From contig NZ_FPCJ01000001.1 in the NCBI RefSeq assembly GCF_900116565.1, positions 1,776,540 through 1,840,539 on the forward strand: a DNA stretch of 64,000 bases. The letters run 5' to 3'. Both the position numbers and the translations under genes were made by a program. Source of the DNA: Thermoflavifilum thermophilum (GTDB taxonomy: Bacteria > Bacteroidota > Bacteroidia > Chitinophagales > Chitinophagaceae). Positions 34,602 through 42,556 of this stretch are shown in pieces (position 1 is the first letter of the stretch; each line of letters starts with the position of its first letter). The notes beneath the pieces were generated by a model. That model had not been told where the DNA came from. It made no database searches and worked only from the letters and a program-made list of their open reading frames with translations.

Positions 34602-35949
34602 AATTTTTTTTGTTTGCTGGAACGGTGATTTCTAATCTATCAGACTGAGATGACCGGAATTTATAGCTCTTATTATATTTTATCATAATTTCATACCATG
34701 ATTCAGCATTTGGGTAACCTTTCCAAAATATTTCAGGTTTCATACGTGCATCTTTAGTCAAATATAATCTGCCTCCATAGTCTAATACCACCTGATCTAA
34801 CTCATCCAGAAAAGGCAATAACCCTTGTTTCATTGGAAAATCCAGGGCCAATGTATATCCTTCCATGGGAAAGGAAAAGAAGCTTTCATCTTTTCCAAAT
34901 AGCTTTAATACTGCTAAGAAGGAACCTATGCCATATCGGTTGATTCGCTTTAATATATCTATCAATCCAATTTTGCTGTTTTCAATTGGCAACACAAATT
35001 GATATTGTATAAATCCTTTTTTTCCGTATCCCCTGTTCCAGTGCAGTATTTTATCCAAAGGATAAAAAAATGGATCATAATGAACGATATTATGAATCTC
35101 CTTTTTCCAATTTTTCATATAAAAAACTTGATTGAATGCTCTTACAGAGAATGGATTTAAGACAAATGAAGGCATATTTACAGGGAATGAAATATGCTTT
35201 TGTGGGTGAACACCCAATGCAGTTGCAATGTGTGATTGTTTTAAATGTTCACGTGTGGCCGTTTCTCCCATCATCATAATACTTCTTCCAACATGTTTTC
35301 CCTGTTTCAGACAATCAATCCATGCCATCGTATAAGGTTGACTCCTGTAGGTTTCGAATAAATCTAGGATTTCAAATAAATCACGTGCCTTGATTTGTGT
35401 TTGTTTTATATAGGATGTTTCAATTCTTTTTAAATAAAATTTTGCACGCAAGATGATACCCGTAAGTCCCATCCCACCGCAGGTAGCATGAAACAGGTCT
35501 GATTGTTGATAAGGCGTACATGTATAAATATTTCCATCGGCTGTGAGTACATCCATTTCAATTAAATGCCTACAGAATGTGCCGTCAATATGATGATTCT
35601 TTCCATGGATATTCGATGCAATGGCTCCGCCAACCGTAATGTATTTGGTACCCGGAGATACGGGCAGAAACCATCCTTTTGGAACGATGATCTGAAGGAT
35701 ATCGTCAAGAAGCATCCCGCCTTCACATTCAAAAATGCCGCTCTCCATATCAAATGATAGGGCTTTATTGAAATGCAGGGTAGAAAGTATGAAAGGTGCA
35801 AGCGACGAATCACCATAGCATCTGCCATTCCCCCTGGCAATAACTGAAGGTAAGCCAATAAGTTTTTTTAATTCTTCTTCTGTTCTGAAATGGTAAAGTT
35901 CTGATTCAACAGCAGGATAATTACCCCAGTTGGTAATTTTTCTTTTCAT
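34567..35949 (-). CDS. dprE1: DprE1-like FAD-dependent polyprenyl-phospho-ribose oxidase
   Basis: A 460-residue FAD_binding_4 oxidoreductase. FAD contacts include ARGNGRCYGDSSL near residue 38 and TVGGAIASNIHGKNHH near 106, the block seen in M. tuberculosis DprE1. The C-terminal part has FLAVLKLFG, GYTLALDFP and GGRLYLTKDAR; Lys399 aligns with catalytic Lys418 of the mycobacterial enzyme. Ala368 falls where that enzyme has the benzothiazinone-reactive Cys387. Length matches the family (about 461). The reaction would be oxidation of the 2-hydroxyl of polyprenylphosphoryl-ribose. It is followed by the DprE2-like gene with a 35-base overlap and preceded by a GT-C gene three bases away. The alignment comes from memory of the mycobacterial sequence. 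Confidence 0.9.
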   Translation of the reverse strand: MKRKITNWGNYPAVESELYHFRTEEELKKLIGLPSVIARGNGRCYGDSSLAPFILSTLHFNKALSFDMESGIFECEGGMLLDDILQIIVPKGWFLPVSPGTKYITVGGAIASNIHGKNHHIDGTFCRHLIEMDVLTADGNIYTCTPYQQSDLFHATCGGMGLTGIILRAKFYLKRIETSYIKQTQIKARDLFEILDLFETYRSQPYTMAWIDCLKQGKHVGRSIMMMGETATREHLKQSHIATALGVHPQKHISFPVNMPSFVLNPFSVRAFNQVFYMKNWKKEIHNIVHYDPFFYPLDKILHWNRGYGKKGFIQYQFVLPIENSKIGLIDILKRINRYGIGSFLAVLKLFGKDESFFSFPMEGYTLALDFPMKQGLLPFLDELDQVVLDYGGRLYLTKDARMKPEIFWKGYPNAESWYEIMIKYNKSYKFRSSQSDRLEITVPANKKNYANSTHIRSHF

Positions 35950-35952
35950 ATA

Positions 35953-37626
35953 TCATGGATGATTATTAGACAAATAGGAGTTTTTATTTTCAGGACTTAC
36001 GAATACTTCTATCATGCTGTACATGCCTCGTCTGGGTCCTGAAAAACTATCGACAGGTACGTAATATTTGTATAATTCATCACGAATGGAAAATGGATAA
36101 AAATTATTTAGTCTCGGAATATATTCAAACATCACCAGATCATATACATGTTGTTGTATTTTGCTTTGGTAATCCTGAATCTGGCTGTCAAACATGGCTA
36201 CTCCTTTATGGTACCAAAGTGGAATATTGGAGCCAGTTTCTAAACGGTATCCGATAGCTTCAGCCAGGGGTGTGAGTTCGGTCATATTCAGTACTTTCAG
36301 CTTTTTTCCATTTTCTTTTATCCATGCATTTTGTATTAACCTGTTTACGCCTTCAGCTGTGGATACAGGCATGTAAATACCCTTAAAAATAGGTTCCTTA
36401 CAGAATATCCAGGTGGTCATATCCGGGTTTGTTTCAAGCGTATCCGATGGATCGGGAAGCATATAGGTATGCATAGATACGATGTTGTAGTTTAACTCCT
36501 GGTTGATATGAAATGCTTTTCTGACAATCCTGTTTGTATATTTCCAGCCTGTAGCCGACCACCAGAGTAGGATGCATATCATGGCGGCTACAATTGCAAA
36601 TGCGTTTAATGAAAGTGCCTGTTTCAAAGAAGGTAAATGGCTGAATATAAAAGCAAATGCAAATGCATGGAAGAAAATATTATTATCCGGAGGGGTATAG
36701 CTGGTTACCTGGAAAATAATGGCTTCAGCAAGTATTCCCAGTGTAAGTAAAGCAAATATAAATTCTTTCGGGTCATTGTAGAATATTTTCCACGAAGATA
36801 TCTTTGGAATGAGCTGGACAACTATGATAAATAAATAAAATTTAATCCAGGTTGACTCACCTAAAAATACATCCACTACATCATACAATGATAAGCGAGC
36901 ATTGTGTGGAGGCTGACCGTAATTAAACCAGTATGCAAATCCGTAGGGAAGAAAGGGTAATATCACCAATAATGCAATTACAATATAAAATATGCAGAAA
37001 AGAATCAGATATCGGAATTTTCCTGTTTGCAGGCTATGGTAAAAAAGAATGGATAGAGCGATGAGCAGAGCCATGCCGCCCCCATCTTGTTTGGTGAAAA
37101 ACGACCAGAATAAAAACACTGCAGAAAGAGCAAGATGAATCAATTTCCATTTTAGCTCTGCACTTTGAAACAAATGTTTGAGTAGGAATGCCAAACCGAT
37201 GATTTCGAAAACAATGACCGATTGATCGTACCATGGCCAGAAGTTGAAAAAAGAATATGATATCACATAAACCAGTACAGACAACAATCTCACTGAAGGA
37301 TTTACAGATAATGAAATCAAAATACTTCTAAAAGCTAATCCAGAAATGATATTTATGAATACCTGTGCTTTGACCAGTGTAATCAGATAAGGTCCGAATA
37401 ATTTAAAAAACAAAGCAGGGATCACCCAGAAACCGAAACCCATGGGTAATCCAAAGTCTCTGTAAGGGATCTGCCCAAGATATAAACGATAAGCACCTTC
37501 CCAGGAAAGAAAAATATTAACCCGGTAAGGAAAGTTCATGAAAAGAGGTATAATGGCAAATCCGATGATAATAATCCATTCCAGACGATTGATCCATTTT
37601 TCCTGGACTCCCATATGACTTATCAT
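35953..37626 (-). CDS. GT-C-type polytopic membrane protein, probable glycosyltransferase
   Basis: A 557-residue protein with about ten membrane helices and a soluble C-terminal region of about 180 residues. The first loop is FLSWEGAYRLYLGQIPYRD, with acidic residues (Glu43, Asp57) where GT-C enzymes place a catalytic acid. YRDFGLPMGFGFWVIPALF follows, reminiscent of GT39/GT83 membrane transferases. There is no close family that I can name. Its position between the UbiA-like and DprE1-like genes, three and eleven bases from each, makes it the leading candidate to transfer the polyprenyl-phospho-pentose to an acceptor. Donor and acceptor are inferences from context. Confidence 0.75.
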   Translation of the reverse strand: MISHMGVQEKWINRLEWIIIIGFAIIPLFMNFPYRVNIFLSWEGAYRLYLGQIPYRDFGLPMGFGFWVIPALFFKLFGPYLITLVKAQVFINIISGLAFRSILISLSVNPSVRLLSVLVYVISYSFFNFWPWYDQSVIVFEIIGLAFLLKHLFQSAELKWKLIHLALSAVFLFWSFFTKQDGGGMALLIALSILFYHSLQTGKFRYLILFCIFYIVIALLVILPFLPYGFAYWFNYGQPPHNARLSLYDVVDVFLGESTWIKFYLFIIVVQLIPKISSWKIFYNDPKEFIFALLTLGILAEAIIFQVTSYTPPDNNIFFHAFAFAFIFSHLPSLKQALSLNAFAIVAAMICILLWWSATGWKYTNRIVRKAFHINQELNYNIVSMHTYMLPDPSDTLETNPDMTTWIFCKEPIFKGIYMPVSTAEGVNRLIQNAWIKENGKKLKVLNMTELTPLAEAIGYRLETGSNIPLWYHKGVAMFDSQIQDYQSKIQQHVYDLVMFEYIPRLNNFYPFSIRDELYKYYVPVDSFSGPRRGMYSMIEVFVSPENKNSYLSNNHP

Positions 37627-37637
37627 AGCTTGTACAT

Positions 37638-38585
37638 TTACCGATCGAAAATGTGAATATCCGGGAAATATATCAGAAAATAAAAACTCAATAACCAGAG
37701 CATAATGGTGATTTGCAAAAACCGATCTTTATACAGAATTTTAGTAGGTGATCCACTGCTGTTTTGCACATAGGTAATCTGTAAGTAACGTAAGATACCT
37801 GCCACCACAAATAATCCGGTATAATATAATCGGTAGGTGCCGAAGCGGTGTTCCACTTCAGGAGAAAGTGTATACATTAAATACGCCACAATGATAATGG
37901 CACTCACCAATGCCAGGCTCACATTCATGAAATCCAGATTATATCCACCAATTGACTTTCGCATCTCTTTTCCTGTGGAAGCTTTGATCAGCAGATCATC
38001 TCTTCTTTTGGCAATAGCCATTAGCAATGCCAGCAGAAATACCATGATCATGAGCCATTCGGATACACCAATATCAGCTGCTACGCCTCCGGCCTTGATG
38101 CGCAGGTTAAATCCTGCTGAAAGCAGCAGAATATCAAGAATGGAAATATTTTTTAATCCGAACGAATAAAGAATATTTACTATCAGATACAGACCAACAA
38201 TAAATAAAAACTTTAAGGAGATGAAGTATGAAATAACAAAGCCGGCGATTAGACTCACAGACATCAACATAATGGCATGTGGGATAGATACCTTACCTGC
38301 AGGAAGCGGACGAAAACGCTTTTCGGGATGGATGCGATCAGATTCTATGTCTTTGATATCATTTAAAATGTAAATGCTGCTTGCAGCCAGGCTAAAAGCA
38401 CACCAACCCACACATACATCATAAATTTTCTGCAGATTCAGGAGTTCACCGGCAAAAAACAATGGAATGAATAGAAAAAGATTCTTGATCCAGTGAGCTG
38501 GCCGCAGAAGAAGGATATGTGAGATAAAAATATCAAGTTTTGATGTTTCCCTTTTTTCCCCGGTTTTAAAGTAAACAATAGACAT
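37638..38585 (-). CDS. UbiA-family polyprenyl-phosphate phosphoribosyltransferase (Rv3806c-like)
   Basis: A 315-residue UbiA prenyltransferase with eight or nine helices. The first Asp-rich motif reads NDIKDIESDRIHPEKR (Asn75, Asp76, Asp79, Asp83), followed by RPLPAG. The second region reads NISILDILLLSAGFNLRIKAGG. This is the motif form of decaprenyl-phosphate phosphoribosyltransferase (mycobacterial Rv3806c), not of ubiquinone or menaquinone prenyltransferases. It would couple PRPP to a polyprenyl phosphate, giving polyprenylphosphoryl-5-phosphoribose at the cytoplasmic membrane face. Eleven bases separate it from the GT-C gene downstream. With the DprE1 and DprE2 homologues it defines a pentose-donor pathway. 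The phosphatase that must act next is not in this operon. Confidence 0.88.
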   Translation of the reverse strand: MSIVYFKTGEKRETSKLDIFISHILLLRPAHWIKNLFLFIPLFFAGELLNLQKIYDVCVGWCAFSLAASSIYILNDIKDIESDRIHPEKRFRPLPAGKVSIPHAIMLMSVSLIAGFVISYFISLKFLFIVGLYLIVNILYSFGLKNISILDILLLSAGFNLRIKAGGVAADIGVSEWLMIMVFLLALLMAIAKRRDDLLIKASTGKEMRKSIGGYNLDFMNVSLALVSAIIIVAYLMYTLSPEVEHRFGTYRLYYTGLFVVAGILRYLQITYVQNSSGSPTKILYKDRFLQITIMLWLLSFYFLIYFPDIHIFDR

Positions 38586-38620
38586 GTGAATGGAAATTTA
38601 ATGAACAATAAGCATATCAA

Positions 38621-39859
38621 TCAACTCTTACTTTCTGTTGATTTGGTTGGGTGTTTTAATATATGATTCTCCGTCAAAATAATGTATTCAGATATCATAG
38701 ATACAGTATTTTCCCAGGTGTGCTTTCTGGCAAAGGATTTTCTTTCTTCTTCAAGAAGAGCATTATTTTCATGCAAAGCCTGCTTAATTAATACCGGAAA
38801 ATCTTCCTTCTTCTCAGCAAGATAGCAATATGTTTCAAACATTTTCATGGCATGTGTTTGGGTTGCTACGACCGGTTTTCCCATTGCCAGATATTCATCA
38901 ACCTTCAACGGATAATTGCCAATTGTTAACTCATTTATCCGCTGCGGATTTAGGCAAACATCAATTGATTGTATGTAGGCAGGAAGACTTTCCAATGGTT
39001 TTTTACCCAGGAAATGCACATTTGTCAGATCATGCAGCTTACTTTTTCTGAACGATTCATCTTCCGGTCCGATCAGGATGATTTGCCAGTCCTGATTATA
39101 TTTTGCAATTGTGAAGAAGATTTCTTCATCAAGCCTCAGTCCATAGAGATTCCCCACATACCCGATTCTGGGATGAGGAATGTGCTTTATATCATCAGGA
39201 GTATCAAACACTTTGTATCCGTTGAACAACTCAATGTTGCAACCCTGACCGGTGAAGAAACTATTTGAATTGAATTCTTTTAAATAATCTTCGAGATAAT
39301 GCGAATTGGAAAGAGCAAGATCAGCTTTTCTGATATGAAGCGGTTCTATTCTATTTGCATGATAGCTGAAATAAGGAACCGCACGCAAAAAATCTCTGCA
39401 ATAGTAAATATACATTTCAGGATGCAGCAGTTCTTTCAGATAATACCCTCTGAAAATATCATTATCATTAAACAACAAATAATTTTTAAACCCCAGTTCT
39501 GTAACTGCCCAATGAATGTCCTTCGCCAATCGTTTGTTATTCAAAAAATTTAATTTATCAAATGCATAAGCCGACCGAATCCAGTTGATAGATTCGTGTA
39601 TGGTAGGGGGATAGAAATTCCAGAAGTGATCATCTATTTGCACTAATGCGGGTTTGGTACCACGAGCTACTTCAAAGTGATAGGCAAGTTCCGGATATCT
39701 TTTTTTGAACAGAAGGAGTTTTCTATTGAGTGGAATATTCACATAGAGCACTTGATTCGCTGTTGCCAGAGTAGTAGCAATGTGTTTGCAGTTGCTTCCG
39801 ATATCGGTATACCAGGGCTGGAGGCCGATAATGACAATATTTCTGCCGGAGATTAACAT
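38621..39859 (-). CDS. GT1/GT4-like glycosyltransferase, first gene of the DprE operon
   Basis: ATG at 39859 was chosen; the frame from 39883 starts with TTG. The protein is 412 residues and opens MLISGRNIVIIGLQPWYTDIG. Its N-terminal domain resembles TuaH-type transferases of teichuronic-acid and related clusters, with LLFNDNDIFRGY and YYCRDFLRAVPYF in the middle. The C-terminal GT-B half has IGYVGNLYG, LIGPEDE and KVDEYLAMGKPVVAT, a nucleotide-sugar-binding pattern. It would add a sugar to a lipid-linked acceptor in the cytosol. It heads the leftward operon, with 35 bases before the UbiA-like gene and a TAnnTTTG box 37 bases upstream of its start. Confidence 0.82.
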   Translation of the reverse strand: MLISGRNIVIIGLQPWYTDIGSNCKHIATTLATANQVLYVNIPLNRKLLLFKKRYPELAYHFEVARGTKPALVQIDDHFWNFYPPTIHESINWIRSAYAFDKLNFLNNKRLAKDIHWAVTELGFKNYLLFNDNDIFRGYYLKELLHPEMYIYYCRDFLRAVPYFSYHANRIEPLHIRKADLALSNSHYLEDYLKEFNSNSFFTGQGCNIELFNGYKVFDTPDDIKHIPHPRIGYVGNLYGLRLDEEIFFTIAKYNQDWQIILIGPEDESFRKSKLHDLTNVHFLGKKPLESLPAYIQSIDVCLNPQRINELTIGNYPLKVDEYLAMGKPVVATQTHAMKMFETYCYLAEKKEDFPVLIKQALHENNALLEEERKSFARKHTWENTVSMISEYIILTENHILKHPTKSTESKS

Positions 39860-39895
39860 GCTTCTGTGTTTCGAGTTAAGCAAACTGCTTTTTCA

Positions 39896-39903
39896 CAAAG
39901 CTA
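39896..39903 (-). promoter_or_regulatory. Candidate -7 box of the DprE operon
   Basis: On the minus strand TAGCTTTG matches TAnnTTTG. Its centre is about 40 bases upstream of the ATG at 39859. The nearest TTG upstream is 27 bases away, longer than usual, so only the -7 element is well supported. Confidence 0.4.
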
Positions 39904-40018
39904 ATGGGAAGCGGGGTTGATGCAGCCGCTCAATTGGCATATACTGTAAAAAATTCAGGGAACGAGAAGAAGTGTGCGAGAAATATCCAATGAAAAGAGC
40001 AAACTGGTGTTAACCTTG

Positions 40019-40090
40019 TACCGCGTACGGGAGTCGAACCCGTCATTCCTCCGTGAAAGAGAGGCGTCTTAGCCGATTGACCAACGCGGC
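40019..40090 (-). tRNA. tRNA-Glu (anticodon UUC)
   Basis: Read on the minus strand, the 72-base sequence folds as a full cloverleaf. The acceptor stem is GCCGCGT/ACGCGGT (first pair G-U). A short D stem is GTC/GAC. The anticodon stem is CCTCT/GGAGG around loop CTTTCAC with anticodon TTC. The T stem is ACGGG/CCCGT around TTCGACT. The discriminator base is A and CCA is not encoded. The UUC anticodon reads Glu codons. Confidence 0.95.
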
Positions 40091-40102
40091 AGAAACGGAT
40101 TG

Positions 40103-40134
40103 CAAAGTTAAGTGCCATGCAGAAATCTGCCAAA
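40103..40134 (-). promoter_or_regulatory. Promoter of tRNA-Glu
   Basis: On the minus strand TTTG (40131-40134), a 20-base spacer and TAACTTTG (40103-40110) match the Bacteroidota consensus exactly. The box ends 12 bases before the tRNA 5' end, the expected distance for a start point just upstream of the mature tRNA. Confidence 0.75.
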
Positions 40135-40193
40135 TAATTTCCGCATGCTCAGTTCGGTCAGTTCGGTTATAAAAGAAGTATGGCATTAATTTG

Positions 40194-40201
40194 TACTTTT
40201 G
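40194..40201 (+). promoter_or_regulatory. Candidate -7 box of gapA
   Basis: TACTTTTG matches TAnnTTTG. The predicted start point near 40207 gives a leader of about 30 bases to the ATG at 40237. The longer frame from 40180 would begin upstream of this promoter, which supports the shorter protein. No clear -33 TTG was found. Confidence 0.5.
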
Positions 40202-40236
40202 CGACTGATTTTTTCACATATAAAATCCCTTCAACA

Positions 40237-41253
40237 ATGGCGCAAAAAGTTAAAATCGGCATCAATGGCTTTGGACGCATTGGCCGTCTGGCTTTCCGGC
40301 AAATCTACAAGATGGAAGATGTGGACGTGGTGGCTATAAATGATCTAACCAGCCCGGCTGTGCTGGCTCATTTGCTGAAATACGATACTGCTCAGGGACG
40401 TTTTCACGAGGAAGTGAAATCAACAGATCAGTCCATTATTGTCAACGGCGAAGAAATCATGATTTATGCCCAGAAAGATCCTTCGCAAATACCCTGGGGT
40501 AAACATGAGGTGGATGTAGTATTGGAATGCACCGGACATTTTACCGATAAAACCAAGGCCGAAGCCCATTTGAAAGGCGGGGCCAGGAAAGTGGTTATCT
40601 CCGCTCCAGCAACGGGTGACCTGAAGACCATTGTATTTAATGTCAATCATCATATTCTGGACGGTTCGGAAACCATTATCAGCTGTGCATCCTGTACAAC
40701 CAATTGTCTGGCGCCCATGGCGCAGGTACTGGATGAAAAATTCGGCATTGTGGCCGGATTGATGACCACGATTCACGCCTATACCAATGATCAGAATACC
40801 CAGGATGCCCCCCATCCCAAAGGTGATTTGCGGCGTGCCCGCGCGGCTGCCATGAACATTGTGCCCAACAAAACGGGTGCAGCCAAAGCAATAGGCCTGG
40901 TATTGCCCAACCTCAACGGCAAACTCGATGGCGTTGCCCAACGCGTGCCCACCATCACCGGCTCGCTGACTGAACTGATCACCATTCTGAAGAAAAAGGT
41001 TACGGTGGAAGAGGTAAATGCAGCCATGAAAGCTGCTTCCAATGAGAGCTTTGGCTATACGGAAGATGAAATCGTCAGCAGCGATATCATCGGCATGACC
41101 TATGGTTCGTTGTTCGATGCTACGCAAACCAAAGTGCTGACCCAGGGTGACCAGCAACTGGTAAAAACCGTGGCATGGTACGATAATGAAATGAGCTATG
41201 TGTCACAGCTGGTGCGTACACTGAAATATTTTGCCCGGCTGATCAAGCAGTAA
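40237..41253 (+). CDS. gapA: Glyceraldehyde-3-phosphate dehydrogenase
   Basis: The ATG at 40237 gives 338 residues starting [17 protein letters not shown], the canonical N-terminal NAD-binding motif. The 19 extra residues of the longer frame do not fit the family. The catalytic Cys153 lies in [12 protein letters not shown], and HAYTNDQ follows with the catalytic His. [20 protein letters not shown] and the C-terminal [16 protein letters not shown] are standard. INDL with Asp36 points to NAD rather than NADP. It oxidises glyceraldehyde-3-phosphate to 1,3-bisphosphoglycerate in glycolysis and works in reverse in gluconeogenesis. pgk follows after 36 bases, so the two successive steps are probably one operon. 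Confidence 0.98.
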   Translation: MAQKVKIGINGFGRIGRLAFRQIYKMEDVDVVAINDLTSPAVLAHLLKYDTAQGRFHEEVKSTDQSIIVNGEEIMIYAQKDPSQIPWGKHEVDVVLECTGHFTDKTKAEAHLKGGARKVVISAPATGDLKTIVFNVNHHILDGSETIISCASCTTNCLAPMAQVLDEKFGIVAGLMTTIHAYTNDQNTQDAPHPKGDLRRARAAAMNIVPNKTGAAKAIGLVLPNLNGKLDGVAQRVPTITGSLTELITILKKKVTVEEVNAAMKAASNESFGYTEDEIVSSDIIGMTYGSLFDATQTKVLTQGDQQLVKTVAWYDNEMSYVSQLVRTLKYFARLIKQ

Positions 41254-41289
41254 ATATTTTGTATTTTTTGTTTTCCAATATGATGGAGT

Positions 41290-42495
41290 ATGCCGGATTT
41301 TCAATCGTTTTCTTTTCGCAACCATAAAGCCCTTGTCCGGGTTGATTTCAACGTCCCGCTGGATGAGCATTTTCAGATTACCGATGATACCCGCATGCGT
41401 GCGGCTGTGCCCACTATCCAGAAAATTCGCCAGGATGGAGGTGCTGTGATTCTAATGTCACACCTGGGCAGGCCTAAAAAGGGGCCAGAAGATAAATATT
41501 CTTTACGGCATCTGGTTGGACATTTGTCTGAGTTGTTAGGCACAAGGGTTGAATTCTCGGAGGATTGTGTGGGGGATGTGGCTTTGCAAAAAGCAAAGGC
41601 GCTTCAGCCTGGTGAGGTACTGTTGTTAGAGAATCTGCGCTTTCATCCGGAGGAGGAAAAAGGTGATGCCGTATTTGCCCAGCAACTGGCGCAATTAGGT
41701 GACGTGTATGTGAACGATGCTTTTGGCACGGCTCATCGGGCGCATGCTTCCACGGCTGTGATTGCCCAATTTTTTCCTCCCGACCGCAAGATGTTTGGCC
41801 TGTTGATGGAAGCCGAGGTGAAAAATGCCGAGCGCGTGCTGCATCATGCAGAAAAGCCTTTTGTGGCAGTGCTTGGCGGAGCAAAGGTTTCTGATAAAAT
41901 AGGGATCATCACCAATCTTTTGCCTCGTGTAAATGGTTTGGTGATCGGCGGTGGAATGGCATATACCTTTCTGAAAGCCCAGGGTCAGGAAATTGGCAAA
42001 TCTCTTTGTGAAACAGATAAGCTTGAGCTAGCTGCAGATATTTTACAAAAAGCCCGCAAACAGGGTGTAGAAGTTTATTTGCCTGTGGATTCTGTTGTTG
42101 CACCTCAGGTGGCGGCTGACGCACCTACGCAAGTAGTAGATCATGATCATTTTCCAGTCGATCAGATGGGGCTTGATATTGGCCCGCAAACCATAGAAAA
42201 GTATAAACAGGCCATCCTGCAAGCCAAAACCATTCTTTGGAACGGGCCTATGGGCGTATTTGAGCTTTCTCCGTTTCAGCGTGGCACACAAGCCATCGCA
42301 GAAGCTGTAGTACAGGCCACGCAGGCGGGTGCATTTTCACTGGTGGGCGGAGGTGATTCTGTTGCCGCCCTGCACCAATTTGGCCTGGAAGATAAAGTAA
42401 GTTATGTTTCTACCGGTGGCGGAGCTTTGCTGGAATATTTTGAAGGAAGGGTACTCCCTGGCATTGCAGCTATTCGAGAAAGCCAAAAGGTTTAG
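41290..42495 (+). CDS. pgk: Phosphoglycerate kinase
   Basis: A 401-residue protein of normal length. The N-terminal signature is [14 protein letters not shown], followed by [11 protein letters not shown] and the substrate-site block [27 protein letters not shown] and [11 protein letters not shown] begin the nucleotide-binding half, WNGPMGVFE and GGGDSVAAL complete it. It transfers phosphate from 1,3-bisphosphoglycerate to ADP. It is the second gene after gapA and is closed by a strong terminator 31 bases past its stop. Confidence 0.98.
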   Translation: MPDFQSFSFRNHKALVRVDFNVPLDEHFQITDDTRMRAAVPTIQKIRQDGGAVILMSHLGRPKKGPEDKYSLRHLVGHLSELLGTRVEFSEDCVGDVALQKAKALQPGEVLLLENLRFHPEEEKGDAVFAQQLAQLGDVYVNDAFGTAHRAHASTAVIAQFFPPDRKMFGLLMEAEVKNAERVLHHAEKPFVAVLGGAKVSDKIGIITNLLPRVNGLVIGGGMAYTFLKAQGQEIGKSLCETDKLELAADILQKARKQGVEVYLPVDSVVAPQVAADAPTQVVDHDHFPVDQMGLDIGPQTIEKYKQAILQAKTILWNGPMGVFELSPFQRGTQAIAEAVVQATQAGAFSLVGGGDSVAALHQFGLEDKVSYVSTGGGALLEYFEGRVLPGIAAIRESQKV

Positions 42496-42526
42496 TAGTA
42501 GGCTTTGAACTTGCACTTTATAAAAT

Positions 42527-42556
42527 AAAAAAGCCTCCGTTTCAGGAGGCTTTTTT
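42527..42556. terminator. Bidirectional terminator between pgk and the convergent transglycosylase gene
   Basis: A perfect hairpin AAAAAAGCCTCC-GTTTCA-GGAGGCTTTTTT has an A tract on one side and a T tract on the other, so it can end transcripts from both sides. Its right arm covers the last codons (Lys-Lys-Ala-Ser-stop) of the convergent lytic transglycosylase gene. Confidence 0.9.

Noticed and set aside
40420-41157. A 245-codon leftward frame antisense to gapA
   Set aside because: It is a shadow of gapA caused by codon bias; gapA on the other strand is unmistakable.
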